Shown: positions 1 to 9,189 of the stretch, piece after piece
Layout of the letters: each line of letters starts with the position of its first letter
Numbering within the stretch: the first letter of the stretch is position 1
NCBI RefSeq assembly: GCF_016583745.1
Contig: NZ_NRRQ01000027.1
Location: forward strand, 1-39,040
Length of the DNA: 39,040 nucleotides
DNA from: Chromatium okenii
GTDB taxonomy: Bacteria > Pseudomonadota > Gammaproteobacteria > Chromatiales > Chromatiaceae
Direction: 5' to 3'
The notes under the pieces: model-generated
Told to the model about the DNA's origin: nothing
The model's input: only the letters and a program-made list of their open reading frames with translations
The model's database searches: none
Program-made: the position numbers and the translations under genes

Positions 1-31
1 ATGAGTACTTAAAGTCAGTCATCTCTGATTC

Positions 32-844
32 TTGGGCTGTATTCAGCAAATCATCAAGCTATGCCAAGGGCTGGATAGAACAGTTCGTGCCTTGGGTGCT
101 GTATGGTTAGTTTTGCGGACAACTATAAAAGATGCCCCGGAAACGCAAAATATCCCAATTATTTTTGTGAGTGCGCGGGGCGCGGTGCAGGATCAAGAGC
201 GCGGATTTAATCTCGGCGCAGTCGATTACATTACCAAACCTTATGAACTCTCAATTTTGCGGGCGCGGGTACGCACCCACGTCACTCTCAAACGTAAATC
301 TGATTTATTAGAAGCCTTGGTCTCACTGGATGGTTTAACCGGCATTCCCAATCGCCGGCGCTTTGATGAAACGCTGAATAATGAATGGCGACGGGCAATT
401 CGAGAACAGATTCCGCTGGCGCTCATCATGGCGGATGTCGATCAATTCAAAAATTATAACGATTTTTATGGGCACGGTTCAGGTGATGATTGTTTACGCG
501 AAGTGGCGCAATGTTTGATGGAAGCGGTGCAGCGCCCGGGTGATTTAGCTGCGCGTTATGGCGGCGAGGAATTTGCCGCTATTTTGCCGGATTGCGACAA
601 GGATGGCGCATGTTACGTTGCCGAACGGTTTCGCAATTTGGTTGCCGAGCGCGGCATCGTCCACGAGCGGTCGGCAGTTGCGCAGCATGTCACCATCAGT
701 GCTGGCATTGCGACTCATGCGCCAACACTGGGTGATTTGTCTGAAGATTTATTGAAACGCGCTGATTTGGCGCTATACCATGCGAAATGGAATGGGCGGA
801 ATCAGGTGTATAGCGGCGTGATTGAATTGATGCCGTTTGTATGA
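32..844 (+). pseudogene. Diguanylate cyclase (receiver-GGDEF), 5'-truncated
   Basis: The 3' part encodes the last third of a response-regulator receiver domain (from about residue 34, ending in the conserved Lys-Pro of VDYITKP) followed by a complete GGDEF domain. The active site is GGEEF at residues 177-181. An inhibitory I-site RxxD (RPGD, 168-171) lies five residues before it, so product feedback by c-di-GMP is expected. The first roughly 33 codons do not resemble a receiver, which should carry the DD pair and the phospho-acceptor Asp. An in-frame TGA lies at 26-28 and the only early start is a TTG at 32 without a Shine-Dalgarno sequence. I read this as a gene that lost its 5' end by rearrangement or insertion near position 120; the GGDEF domain itself is intact and could be active if expressed. 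It converges on the MCP gene with only a 12-base gap. Confidence 0.72.
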
Positions 845-856
845 TGTTGGTTGCAA

Positions 857-2428
857 TTAAACGCGGTATTGATGTGCAAGTTTTGAGAGTTGATCAGCCA
901 AGATATTAAGATGCTGCGTTGCTGAAACCACAGTATCGGTGCTTTTGAGCGTTTGCGCGGAAAGATGGCGAATACTTTCTACATTGCGATTCATTTCCTC
1001 AACTACGGCACTTTGTTCATCGGCTGCGGTGGCAATTTGCGTATTCATATCAGTGATATGCTCAACTGCCTGCGTGATTGAAGTGAGCGATTGATCGGTA
1101 TTTGCTGCCGAGCGCACACTTTGTTCTGCCTGTTCCCGCCCCCGTTTCATCACCGTCACCGCGCCGCGAGCGCCTTCCTGTAACCGTTCAATCATCGCTT
1201 GAATTTCCTGCGTGGCATCTTGCGTGCGTTGGGCGAGCGTGCGCACTTCATCGGCGACCACCGCAAAACCGCGTCCGGCCTCGCCAGCGCGGGCGGCTTC
1301 AATCGCAGCGTTGAGCGCCAGCAAGTTGGTTTGACCGGCGATGCTGCGAATCACGTCCAAAATCTTGCCGATATTTTCCGAATCGTCACCCAAGCGTTGA
1401 ATCGACTCAGCCGCTTCAGACACGCCATCCGCAAGCTGTTGGATGCCCCGCACGCTCTGCTGCACGATGCGGCGTCCGGCTTGCACGTCGGTGCGGGCGT
1501 GCTGCGCGGCATCCGCTGCTGCGCCGGTGTTGTTGGCGACTTCTGCCACCGTCGCCGACATTTCATTCATCGCGGTGGCGACCATATCGGTCTCTTGATA
1601 TTGCTGTTCCATCAAGTGATGCGTGACCGTTCCTGCGGTGCCCAATTGTTGCGTGGCGGTGTTGACGCCGTTGGCGGAATCCTGAATTTTGCCGATCACG
1701 GTCGCCAAACGTGATTGCAACATTTTGATTGATTGGAGAATTTCGGAAATCTCGTTGTTTTTTTCGACAATGATGGGGAAATACAAATCACCGGCGGCGA
1801 TCTTTTTGGCGGCGCTCACGCACTGCTGAATTGGGGTGAAAATTGAGCGGGCGCTCAGATACGCAAACATGATGCTGGTCAGCAAGGTTGCCGCGCCGAT
1901 CCAGACGTTGCCCGTCCAGCCGGCGATGACTGCGCCGCTGCCGACGGTGATAAATGAGGCGTTAATGCGGATTCCGCAGCCGAATGCCGGCAGCCACGGA
2001 CGCGGAAAATCAACGAGTTGGCGCTGGCGGATGCTGGCATATAGCCGTTCAGCTTTATAGGTTTGCGCCCGCGTCGGTTTGGTGCGCACCGATTGGTAGC
2101 CGATGAGGGTGTCGCCTTCGTAAACCGGCGTGACGTAGGCATCAACCCAATAATAATCGCCATTTTTGCAGCGATTTTTGACCAATTTGCGCCAAGGTCT
2201 GCCCTGTTTCAGCGTTGCCCATAAATCCTTAAACGCTGCGGCGGGCATGTCGGGATGGCGCACGAGGTTGTGACTGGTGCCGATGAGTTCGGCTTCCGTG
2301 AAACCGCTGATCTCAATAAATGGCTTGTTGCAATAAGTGATGATGCCCTTGGGATCGGTGGTTGAAACGAGCACCATCGACGCGGGGTAATCGTTTTCTC
2401 GCGTCGTGACCGGTAAATTGATTTTCAT
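857..2428 (-). CDS. Aer-like PAS-domain methyl-accepting chemotaxis protein
   Basis: A 523-aa energy or redox taxis receptor. An N-terminal PAS domain (about residues 10-115) carries the Aer-type pattern [16 protein letters not shown] and LVRHPDMP, which in E. coli Aer belongs to the FAD-binding fold. Hydrophobic segments follow at about residues 165-210, with no periplasmic sensor domain, then a HAMP-like stretch and a cytoplasmic signalling domain. The signalling tip reads [18 protein letters not shown], followed by [15 protein letters not shown]. The open frame extends to 2527, but the start at 2428 ([12 protein letters not shown]) matches where Aer proteins begin and has an AGG about eight bases upstream. 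No che genes adjoin it; the che operon 26 kb away has its own soluble receptor. FAD binding is an inference from family resemblance. Confidence 0.9.
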   Translation of the reverse strand: MKINLPVTTRENDYPASMVLVSTTDPKGIITYCNKPFIEISGFTEAELIGTSHNLVRHPDMPAAAFKDLWATLKQGRPWRKLVKNRCKNGDYYWVDAYVTPVYEGDTLIGYQSVRTKPTRAQTYKAERLYASIRQRQLVDFPRPWLPAFGCGIRINASFITVGSGAVIAGWTGNVWIGAATLLTSIMFAYLSARSIFTPIQQCVSAAKKIAAGDLYFPIIVEKNNEISEILQSIKMLQSRLATVIGKIQDSANGVNTATQQLGTAGTVTHHLMEQQYQETDMVATAMNEMSATVAEVANNTGAAADAAQHARTDVQAGRRIVQQSVRGIQQLADGVSEAAESIQRLGDDSENIGKILDVIRSIAGQTNLLALNAAIEAARAGEAGRGFAVVADEVRTLAQRTQDATQEIQAMIERLQEGARGAVTVMKRGREQAEQSVRSAANTDQSLTSITQAVEHITDMNTQIATAADEQSAVVEEMNRNVESIRHLSAQTLKSTDTVVSATQHLNILADQLSKLAHQYRV

Positions 2429-2589
2429 GGTAGCAACCTGTCGGCGCGTGATTGAGTGGGTTGAGGCGCGTGACCGCCGGAAGACATTTGTACGCGATAT
2501 TAACGCAACTTGTGACCGGATAATCACGTTTTGATTGCCTTGAAAATCAAGCGATTAGCGCCTAAACCTGATTGAGATGTCAGCTTAAT

Positions 2590-2618
2590 TTGAAAGCAGG
2601 CAGGTGATCGTGTATCTT
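2590..2618 (+). promoter_or_regulatory. Sigma-70-type promoter of tRNA-Ser
   Basis: TTGAAA (2590-2595) and TATCTT (2613-2618) are separated by exactly 17 bases and followed by a GC-rich discriminator (GCGCCGCC), as is usual for stringently controlled stable-RNA promoters. The tRNA begins about 45 bases downstream. Confidence 0.6.
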
Positions 2619-2663
2619 GCGCCGCCTGAGTGGGACTTGAATTGAGTCACTCAGTGACTTGCT

Positions 2664-2753
2664 GGAGAGATGTCCGAGAGGCTTAAGGAGCACGCCTGGA
2701 AAGTGTGTATAGGTTAATCCCTATCGAGGGTTCGAATCCCTCTCTCTCCGCCA
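2664..2753 (+). tRNA. tRNA-Ser (anticodon GGA)
   Basis: A class II tRNA with a long variable arm. The acceptor stem pairs GGAGAGA (2664-2670) with TCTCTCC (2743-2749), followed by discriminator G and an encoded CCA (2751-2753). The anticodon stem-loop at about 2691-2707 has loop CTGGAAA, giving anticodon GGA at 2698-2700 (reads UCC/UCU). The T arm contains GGTTCGAATCC. Confidence 0.96.
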
Positions 2754-2777
2754 CCAATTGCTTGCACCAATTGCTTA
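2752..2777. repeat. 12-base direct repeat abutting the tRNA-Ser 3' end
   Basis: CACCAATTGCTT occurs twice in tandem with one G between the copies, the first copy starting inside the tRNA CCA end. It may be replication slippage or the trace of an integration event at the tRNA; no integrase is nearby. Confidence 0.5.
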
Positions 2778-3005
2778 AAGTTGTCTTGTTGTAATTACAC
2801 ACTGACACCAGCTTTTTATTCCCGCGCTACTGGCTTTTGTCATTCATTCCCTCGCTATTGTTTAGCATCCCCACTCCAGCTTGAACACCCGTCATCATTT
2901 GCCATTACGCTCGCCTTTTATTGCGCACCTGCTGTATTCAAGGTCTTGCGCAAATTACATTTGCTGCGCTGTGCGCATTCACCACCCGCAACTCAGGTAC
3001 TGCTC
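2778..3005 (+). other. Leader region upstream of the Mrp/Mbx-like operon
   Basis: About 230 bases between tRNA-Ser and the first operon gene. The frame is open from 2781 into the mrpF-like gene, but its predicted peptide has no membrane-protein character and no resemblance to MrpE, the subunit expected before MrpF. I see no convincing promoter or terminator here. The mrpF Shine-Dalgarno (CAGGT) lies near 2992. Confidence 0.4.
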
Positions 3006-3254
3006 ATGCTTGCCGTCATGATTTTATTGCTTGTGCCGCCGATCCTGATGATTTTATGGCGGTTTTTTCAAGGCCCTGATGCCGCTAATCGCATCCTCGC
3101 GCTCGATACGCTATCCATTCTCGTCATTGCACTGCTGGCGCTGTTATCGCTGTGGTTTCAACGCAGCATTTATTTGGATGTGGCGCTGATTTTCGCAGTC
3201 GTTGGATTTGCAGGCGTGATCTTATTCAGCCGCTTTTTAGAAAAGGGGGTTTAA
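3006..3254 (+). CDS. MrpF / MbhB-like membrane subunit
   Basis: An 82-aa protein with three hydrophobic helices and the MrpF signature of a GP motif followed by NRILALDTLSI and, near the end, LDVALIFAVVGFAGVILFSRFLEKG. In Mrp antiporters and Mbh/Mbx complexes this small subunit is part of the ion-translocating membrane arm. The open frame begins at 2781, but the ATG at 3006 has a Shine-Dalgarno about nine bases upstream and gives the normal family length. It is the first gene of an eleven-gene operon. MrpE/MbhA, which normally precedes it, is not present. Confidence 0.88.
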   Translation: MLAVMILLLVPPILMILWRFFQGPDAANRILALDTLSILVIALLALLSLWFQRSIYLDVALIFAVVGFAGVILFSRFLEKGV

Positions 3255-3608
3255 GTGGAAACGCTCGGCTATATCCTGATGTCCGGCGGATTATTTTTCT
3301 TTTGGGTCAGCGGCTTGGGTTTAATTCGGATGCCCGATGTATTCACGCGAATGCACGCTGGCGCGAAAGCAACCTCCCTCGGTTCGTTACTCACGCTGCT
3401 CGGCGTTGCCTGCCTCGCGCCAGCTTGGGCACCGAAACTGCTCATCATCGCCATCTTCATTTTATTGACCAATCCGCTGAGTTCCTCAGTGCTGGCGCGG
3501 GCGGCATATCGCAGCGGAGCGCAGATGGTGCCACTCGCCTGCGATGCCTGCGCCGAACGTCAAGCCGCACTCGCCGCAGAAACGGATTCCAAAGAGGTCG
3601 CAGCATGA
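3255..3608 (+). CDS. MrpG / MbhC-like membrane subunit
   Basis: A 117-aa protein starting with GTG directly after the mrpF-like stop codon, with GGGGG about five bases upstream as ribosome binding site. It has the MrpG pattern of an N-terminal helix followed by GLIRMPDVFTRMHAGAKATSLGS and two further helices. The C-terminal tail after about residue 85 (CDACAERQAALAAETDSKEVAA) is hydrophilic and is not a usual part of short MrpG proteins. It is a small structural subunit of the Mrp-type antiporter module. The stop codon overlaps the next start (ATGA). Confidence 0.9.
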   Translation: METLGYILMSGGLFFFWVSGLGLIRMPDVFTRMHAGAKATSLGSLLTLLGVACLAPAWAPKLLIIAIFILLTNPLSSSVLARAAYRSGAQMVPLACDACAERQAALAAETDSKEVAA

Positions 3609-3859
3609 CCGGATTACTCGCCATTTTGTTTTTCGCGTGGATGATCGGCGCAGCCCTGCTCGCCATTCGCCATCCCGATTTGCTGCAATCCGCACTCGGG
3701 TTATCGCTGCTGAGTTTGGGCGCAGTCGGGCAATTTTTCTTATTACACGCGCCCGACGTGGCGCTGACGGAAGCGGCGATTGGCGCGGCAGCCAGCAGTT
3801 TTGTGATGCTGATGGGCGTGCGCCAGCTCGGTCGCACTGAACGGAAGGACTTGCAATGA
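3605..3859 (+). CDS. DUF4040 / MbhD-like subunit
   Basis: An 84-aa, three-helix protein with LLQSALGLSLLSLGAVGQFFLLHAPDVALTEAAIGAA, the signature of the DUF4040 family that corresponds to the C-terminal part of MrpA and to MbhD. The conserved acidic residues in PDVALTEAAIG lie in the putative ion path. It overlaps the preceding gene by four bases and the next by four (ATGA), so translation is probably coupled. The open frame reaches back to 3152 on top of the mrpF/mrpG genes; the ATG at 3605 is chosen from the overlap and family length. Confidence 0.9.
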   Translation: MTGLLAILFFAWMIGAALLAIRHPDLLQSALGLSLLSLGAVGQFFLLHAPDVALTEAAIGAAASSFVMLMGVRQLGRTERKDLQ

Positions 3860-4629
3860 GCCGTCGTCTCCCGCTGCGGAAACGTTTCCGCGTTCACACG
3901 CTGCTGCTGATCGCGCTGTGCGGCTGGCTGCTGATGCTGCATTTGACGCTGCTGCTCAATCACGGCTTGGACGCGCCGAGCAACGGCGTCGGCGATCTGT
4001 ATCTGGCACGCAACAGCGAAACTGCGTCCGCCAATGCCGTCACGACGGTGGTCGTGAGTTATCGCGGCTTTGACACGCTCGGCGAAGTGACGGTGCTCTT
4101 TCTCGCCGCCACCGGCATCGGCATGTTGTTTGCGGGCGGACTCGGTGCCACGCCAGCGTTGCGCGACCGCAACAACCATCCCAATGAAGTGATGGTGACA
4201 GGAACGCGCCTGCTATTTCCGGCGCTCCTGCTGCTCGGCGTTTACATCGTGCTGCACGGTCATCTCTCACCCGGCGGCGGCTTTCAAGGTGGCGTCATCG
4301 TCGCCACTGCGTTCTTTTTACGGATGATCGCCGATCCCAAATTCAACCTCGATCACGCGCAACTCGGCTGGGTGGAATCCTTCGCCGGCAGCGGCTTCGT
4401 CTTGTTTGGAATGCTGGGATTGGTCTTCGTGACCACCGCCAGCTTTCTCGGCAACTTCCTGCCGCATCCGGTCGCAGCGATGGGGCAACTGGTCAGTGCC
4501 GGCGTGATTCCGCTGATTTATCTGTTAGTTGGGATCAAAGTTGGCGCAGAAATTGGCGCAATTTTTCAAGACATGCTCGAAGCCGATCACGACACACCGG
4601 TTTCCGCCCGCGCCGCCGAGGAACTGTAA
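3856..4629 (+). CDS. MbhE-MbhF-like (MrpA C-terminus + MrpB) fused subunit
   Basis: A 257-aa protein that appears to join two subunits encoded separately in archaeal Mbh operons. Residues about 1-100 hold one N-terminal helix, a hydrophilic loop and YRGFDTLGEVTVLFLAA, typical of MbhE and the very end of MrpA. Residues about 115-245 are MrpB/MbhF-like, with LLFPALLLLGVYIVLHGHLSPGGGFQGGVI and four helices. It forms part of the antiporter module between the DUF4040 protein and the MrpC-like subunit. Start and stop overlap or nearly touch both neighbours. Confidence 0.88.
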   Translation: MSRRLPLRKRFRVHTLLLIALCGWLLMLHLTLLLNHGLDAPSNGVGDLYLARNSETASANAVTTVVVSYRGFDTLGEVTVLFLAATGIGMLFAGGLGATPALRDRNNHPNEVMVTGTRLLFPALLLLGVYIVLHGHLSPGGGFQGGVIVATAFFLRMIADPKFNLDHAQLGWVESFAGSGFVLFGMLGLVFVTTASFLGNFLPHPVAAMGQLVSAGVIPLIYLLVGIKVGAEIGAIFQDMLEADHDTPVSARAAEEL

Positions 4630-4631
4630 TC

Positions 4632-5018
4632 ATGTTGGAAGTATTGGAATTGTTTGATCGTCCAGCGGTGCTGCACAGCATTTATTTAATTGGCAGCCTC
4701 ATTCTATTTTTCATTGGACTTTACGGACTGCTGGCGAAACGGCATTTATTGAAAATTTTCGTCAGCATTGAAATCATGGAATTGGCGGTGTATCTCATTT
4801 TAATCGCCATCGCCACCACGCCCGGCGAAACTGCGCCAATTCTTTCTGATGGTTTCACTGCATTCACTAGCATGAGCGATCCCATTCCGCAAGCATTAAC
4901 GCTCACCGCGATTGTAATTGGCGTCGCCGTAACCGCATTGGGCACTTCAATGGCAATTCAATATCACCGCTTAACCGGCAAGGTTAGCGTCGGTGAGATG
5001 ACTGAATTAAAGGATTGA
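4632..5018 (+). CDS. MrpC / NuoK / MbhG-like subunit
   Basis: A 128-aa, three-helix protein of the NuoK/MrpC family. It begins two bases after the previous stop. The conserved second helix contains KIFVSIEIMELAVYLILIAI, with the buried Glu residues that in NuoK take part in proton movement, and the third holds DPIPQALTLTAIVIGVAVTALG, the usual MrpC signature. It should bridge the small Mrp subunits and the large antiporter-like subunit that follows. Confidence 0.93.
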   Translation: MLEVLELFDRPAVLHSIYLIGSLILFFIGLYGLLAKRHLLKIFVSIEIMELAVYLILIAIATTPGETAPILSDGFTAFTSMSDPIPQALTLTAIVIGVAVTALGTSMAIQYHRLTGKVSVGEMTELKD

Positions 5019-5020
5019 TG

Positions 5021-6502
5021 ATGACACTGCACTTCACTCCCGTTTGGTTCATCGCCGTCCCGTTATTGCTGGCATTTTTAGCGCCGCTGTGGGTACGGTG
5101 GCGATTGTTAATGCCGGTATTATTCAGCGCCCAAGTCGCATTATTCGTGCTGGCGCTGTCATGGCTGCCAACAGTCCGCATTGCGCCGATTTTAGAAACC
5201 ATTGTCATTGCCCCGCCGCTGGGTATTCATCTGCATTTAGACGCCATCGCGCTGTTATTGGTGGCGCTATTCAGTTTTGCAGGTGCAATCGTTTCCGCAT
5301 TCATTTGGTTGGACAACGGCGCAGCGCATTTACGCGAACGTCCCGCATTCATTTTAATGCTGCTGCTCATTGCCGGCAGCAACGGCATGGTATTGACCGG
5401 CGACATCTTCAATCTGTACGTTTTCATTGAAATTGTCGGCGTGAGCGCGTATGCGCTGGCAGCCATTCGCCGCGATAAAACCGCACTAGAAGCAGGCTTA
5501 AAATATGTCATCGTGGGCTCGGTCGCTGCGATCTTTATTTTATTCGCCATCGTGCTGCTGTATTTGCAAACTGGGCAATTAAATATCGCCGCGCTGGCGC
5601 AGGCTTTCGGCAACATGCCCGCACAGATGCAATTATTGATTGGGCTGTTAATGCTGATTGGTTTAAGCATTAAAGCCGAGCTGTTCCCATTTAATTTCTG
5701 GGTGCCCGATATTTATCGCGGCAGCGATCCTGAAATCACCGCTCTGTATTCCGGCGTATTAGTCAAAGCCTTTTTATTCGTGCTCTTCCATTTAACCTTT
5801 ATTCTGCTCGCCGATCCCACTGTAGCGCGGAATTGGTTAATGGCGCTGGGCGCAATCACAATGATCGTTGCCGAATTGGTCGCGCTGCGCCAGAACGATT
5901 TACGGCGCATGTTAGCGTATTCATCACTTGGTCAAGTGGGACTCATCACGTTGGCGCTGGCATTTGCTTCTGAAGCAACGACAGCAGGCGCGTTATTTCA
6001 CATGGTCAATCACACGTTAATTAAAGTGCTGCTATTCCTACTGGCGGCGCTGATGTTGCGGCAATACGCATCGCTCAAATTAACGGATGTACATGGTTTA
6101 AGTCGCACGATGCCGCTGGCAGCGGGATTATTTGTGCTGGGTGCGTTGGCAGTTTTAGGCTTGCCGCCATTCAGTGGCTTTATCAGCAAATTGTGGATTC
6201 TCAAAGGCTTTGCTGACGTGCAAACGTTCTGGCCAGTGGCACTTATTCTGACTGCCGCGTTAATTGAAGCGGGATATTATTTTCGCTGGATTCGGGTTTT
6301 TTACGCGCCGACTGATGCGCTGCCAATGGCTAAAATAGAAGGTGAAAAAACCTTAAATTATGCGCCATTGCTAGTCATTGCCGGGTTGCTGATTGTATTG
6401 GGTGTCGCACCGTTCTTATTGGAAGACTGGTTGCAACAAGCAGCGCAGGCGCTATTAGGGCGCGAGGCGTTATTAAATGCAGTGTTGGGAGTTCAGCCAT
6501 GA
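5021..6502 (+). CDS. MrpD / NuoN-like antiporter subunit (MbxH-like)
   Basis: A roughly 493-aa polytopic protein of the proton-conducting membrane transporter family. Diagnostic stretches are LTGDIFNLYVFIEIVGVSAYAL (acidic TM5 Glu), LIGLSIKAELFPFNFWVPDIY (TM7 Lys), MLAYSSLGQVGLITLAL and MVNHTLIKVLLFLLAAL, i.e. the Glu and Lys residues of the antiporter half-channel. The frame offers TTG at 5015 and ATGs at 5018 and 5021; I chose 5021 because AAGGA at 5010-5014 is then correctly spaced. It is the first of two such large subunits in the operon. Confidence 0.93.
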   Translation: MTLHFTPVWFIAVPLLLAFLAPLWVRWRLLMPVLFSAQVALFVLALSWLPTVRIAPILETIVIAPPLGIHLHLDAIALLLVALFSFAGAIVSAFIWLDNGAAHLRERPAFILMLLLIAGSNGMVLTGDIFNLYVFIEIVGVSAYALAAIRRDKTALEAGLKYVIVGSVAAIFILFAIVLLYLQTGQLNIAALAQAFGNMPAQMQLLIGLLMLIGLSIKAELFPFNFWVPDIYRGSDPEITALYSGVLVKAFLFVLFHLTFILLADPTVARNWLMALGAITMIVAELVALRQNDLRRMLAYSSLGQVGLITLALAFASEATTAGALFHMVNHTLIKVLLFLLAALMLRQYASLKLTDVHGLSRTMPLAAGLFVLGALAVLGLPPFSGFISKLWILKGFADVQTFWPVALILTAALIEAGYYFRWIRVFYAPTDALPMAKIEGEKTLNYAPLLVIAGLLIVLGVAPFLLEDWLQQAAQALLGREALLNAVLGVQP

Positions 6503-8271
6503 ACCTGATAACTAAATTGCTTTTTCTAGGGTTATCATTCACCCCCGCTGCCACATTCTTTACTTGGGATGGCGCGGTCGCGTGGTCGTTATTTAACGGC
6601 ATCACGCTATCATTTGATCTCACGCCGTTGTCCGCTTTTTTCATGTTATTGCTGGCAATCGGTGCGCCTTTGATTGCCGTGCCAATGCTGCGTGAGAAGA
6701 GCGATGAATCGGCGTATGCGCTTTATGCACTGCTGTTATTAGGAATGCAGTTGCTGTTATTGGCGGGCGATTTCATCGGCTTTTTCATCGGCTGGGAAAT
6801 GATGACATGGAGCAGTTATCTGTTATTGCTGCGTTCACCGCGCACTGATTTAGAAGGTGCGCAGTCCTATATTTTATTTAACCTAGCCTCCGCATTTCTA
6901 TTGTTGGCAGGAATGCTGTTTTTATACAGCATTACCGATGATTTTCGTATTCAAGCCGTTGATGGTTTGCTGACAGCAGATAAGCTGGTGCTCTTTGTTT
7001 TATTCAGTTTGGCATTTCTGATTAAAGTCGGCGCGTTACCTTTGCATTTATGGGTGCCGCGCAGCTACGACCAAGCGCCCGATTTGTTTAGCGCCTTTTT
7101 ATCGGCATTAATGTCAAAGATGGGCATTTACGGTTTAATGATATTGCCGCTGTTATTTCCCGATGGGTTTAGTGAAATCAGCGGGCGCTTTCTCAACGGC
7201 CCGGTGGCGGGTTATGTGTTGGCGTGGATTGGCGTAATTACGGCAACCATTGCGACTTTCAAAGCGATTTCCCAAGAAGATATGAAACGGCTATTGGCGT
7301 ATTCATCCATCGCGCAAGTCGGTTATATCGTCACGGCGTTGGGCGTTGGCAGCTCGCTGGCAATTGGCGGGGCGCTATTTCAGGCGTTGGTGCATACACT
7401 GGTGAAACTGCTGTTATTCATTACGATTGCTGGGATTATTCTGCAAACCGGACACCGCCGTTTTACTGATCTCGGTCAACTCATCAGCCGAATGCCGATC
7501 TCCTTTTTTGGCGTGTTAATTGGCATTATTGGGCTGGCAGGAATGCCACCGCTGCCGGGATTTGCAGCGAAGTATTTAATGTACGTTGGTTTAATTGAAG
7601 CGCATTGGTTGCTGCTATTGGCGGCGATGATTCTCGCCAGCACTGCGTCCTTTGTGTATTGCTATAAACTGATTTATGGTCCATTTCTGGGTCACGCCAA
7701 TTCACCGGAAGCAAAAACTGCGACCGAAGCGCCGTGGCAATACCTGATTCCGCAAATCATTTTAATGGGAATGCTGGTGGCGCTGGGCATTTTTCCCGGC
7801 TGGGCAATTGATGTGTTAATTGATCCGGTATTGATTGGTTTGAACATGACGCCAATTGGTGCGCCAACGTGGGCGCAATTGAGCACCAATTATGGTGGCT
7901 ATGACGGCGTAGTGCTAATGAGCGTATTCGCAACCGTATTTGTTTTAATAACGGCGTTATTCCTGTTAATTCGCGGGAACATGCACCGCGCTGCCAGTCC
8001 GTATGATTTGAGTTTTTGCGGTGAAGTACCGACGGCTGACACGCCGCTGCATTATGGCGCGGGAATGGGACGCGAACTGCGCCGAGTGCCGCTGATTGGC
8101 TGGATTTTGCGCCATACCACGACTGGGTTTTACGCCGGTTTGACGCGCCAAACGCAGGCCGCAGCGGGCGTGATCGGGACGCTATACGGCAGCAATCCGC
8201 AAACGTGGTTGTTATTGGCGGTGCTTATTTTCGCCGTGACCTTGACTATTCAATCCGTCACCGGAGCGTGA
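6499..8271 (+). CDS. Second NuoL/MrpA/MrpD-like antiporter subunit (MbxH'-like)
   Basis: A 590-aa polytopic protein overlapping the previous gene by ATGA. The proton-transporter core is clear: GFFIGWEMMTWSSYLLLL (TM5 Glu), FLIKVGALPLHLWVPRSY (TM7 Lys), MKRLLAYSSIAQVGYIV and ALVHTLVKLLLFITIAG. The C-terminal 130 residues contain further helices and a loop unlike simple MrpD. Two adjacent MrpD-like subunits are characteristic of archaeal Mbx/Mbs complexes, whereas Mbh has one; this is part of the reason I call the operon Mbx-like. A long coupling helix as in NuoL was not evident by eye. Confidence 0.9.
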   Translation: MNLITKLLFLGLSFTPAATFFTWDGAVAWSLFNGITLSFDLTPLSAFFMLLLAIGAPLIAVPMLREKSDESAYALYALLLLGMQLLLLAGDFIGFFIGWEMMTWSSYLLLLRSPRTDLEGAQSYILFNLASAFLLLAGMLFLYSITDDFRIQAVDGLLTADKLVLFVLFSLAFLIKVGALPLHLWVPRSYDQAPDLFSAFLSALMSKMGIYGLMILPLLFPDGFSEISGRFLNGPVAGYVLAWIGVITATIATFKAISQEDMKRLLAYSSIAQVGYIVTALGVGSSLAIGGALFQALVHTLVKLLLFITIAGIILQTGHRRFTDLGQLISRMPISFFGVLIGIIGLAGMPPLPGFAAKYLMYVGLIEAHWLLLLAAMILASTASFVYCYKLIYGPFLGHANSPEAKTATEAPWQYLIPQIILMGMLVALGIFPGWAIDVLIDPVLIGLNMTPIGAPTWAQLSTNYGGYDGVVLMSVFATVFVLITALFLLIRGNMHRAASPYDLSFCGEVPTADTPLHYGAGMGRELRRVPLIGWILRHTTTGFYAGLTRQTQAAAGVIGTLYGSNPQTWLLLAVLIFAVTLTIQSVTGA

Positions 8272-8276
8272 ATTCT

Positions 8277-9188
8277 ATGGCGCATTATATTATTGACGCC
8301 CTTGCCATGCTCGGCATGAGCTATGTCATGGGCTTTTTATTTTACGGTTTTTATCGCCAATTCAATGCACGAGTGCAACGGCGTTGGGGGCCGAGTGTTT
8401 TTCAAAACTTCTTTGACAATATGAAGTTTTTATTCAAAACAGAAACCATTATTCATGGGCCGATGTTTTTTTTCGGGCCGATGATTATTTTTGCGGGTGC
8501 AGTGACAACGGTGTTATTCGTGCCCTATTTGAAAGATTCCAATTGGCTGCAAGGCTTTTCCCATTCCGGCAATCTCATTCTAATTATCTATTTGCTGGTG
8601 GTCGGTCCGCTCGGCAATGCGCTGGCAGTTGGTTCGAGCGGCAATCCATTCGGTGTAATGGGCGTCACTCGCGGCTTGACGCGGTTAATGGGTTTGGAAG
8701 TGCCGTTTTTATTGGGGCTGGCGCTGGTGATGGTGCAGCACGAAACTGCATCAGTACACGCGATCATGGCGGCGCAAACTGATTTTGCGCATTGGAATTT
8801 AATGACCAATCCAATTGCGTTTATTGTCATGATTTTGCCGTTTATGGCCAGTCAACATGCGTCACCATTTGATGTCGTCGGTGCGCCAGTTGAGGTATAC
8901 GCCGGACCGCGAGTTGAATTCAGCGGGCGGTTATTGGGCGTATTGATGACGCAAAACATGATGATGACGGTGGCAAAACTGGTGTTAATTGCCGATTTAT
9001 TTCTGGGTGGCGCAACCACAATTTGGGCATTGATCGCCAAAACGTTTGCGTTATTTCTATTGACGGCGGCCGTGAGCACCAGCTTTCCGCGCCTCAGAAC
9101 TGAGCAAACGGTGGACTTTTTTTGGAAAATTCCACTCGGTCTCGGCGTCATCGGCGTGATTGCAACCGTTTGGTTTCCTTGGAGTTAA
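8277..9188 (+). CDS. NuoH / MbhM-like membrane anchor subunit
   Basis: A 303-aa polytopic protein of the respiratory complex I subunit 1 family, which links the membrane arm to the hydrophilic module. It has RRWGPSVFQNFFDNMKFLFKTE near the N-terminus (NuoH has QxRxGPxxxG...DxxKL at this place), GSSGNPFGVMGVTRGLTRLMGLEVPFLLGLALVM in the middle and PFDVVGAPVEVYAGPRVEFSG, with the conserved acidic residues facing the quinone or substrate cavity in complex I. The ATG at 8277 follows the previous stop by five bases. In archaeal Mbh/Mbx operons this gene comes after the large subunit; here it comes before the small one. Confidence 0.92.
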   Translation: MAHYIIDALAMLGMSYVMGFLFYGFYRQFNARVQRRWGPSVFQNFFDNMKFLFKTETIIHGPMFFFGPMIIFAGAVTTVLFVPYLKDSNWLQGFSHSGNLILIIYLLVVGPLGNALAVGSSGNPFGVMGVTRGLTRLMGLEVPFLLGLALVMVQHETASVHAIMAAQTDFAHWNLMTNPIAFIVMILPFMASQHASPFDVVGAPVEVYAGPRVEFSGRLLGVLMTQNMMMTVAKLVLIADLFLGGATTIWALIAKTFALFLLTAAVSTSFPRLRTEQTVDFFWKIPLGLGVIGVIATVWFPWS

Positions 9189-9189
9189 T

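Noticed and set aside
1199..1714. 171-aa open frame antisense to the Aer-like MCP gene
   Set aside because: It mirrors the codon structure of the conserved signalling domain on the other strand, has no ribosome binding site and resembles nothing.
2781..3005. In-frame N-terminal extension of the mrpF-like gene, or a remnant of mrpE
   Set aside because: The peptide has no membrane helices like MrpE, and a good Shine-Dalgarno precedes the ATG at 3006.
3457..4179. 240-aa open frame opposite the Mrp-like genes
   Set aside because: A shadow of GC-rich coding sequence; the plus-strand genes here are clear and overlap tightly.
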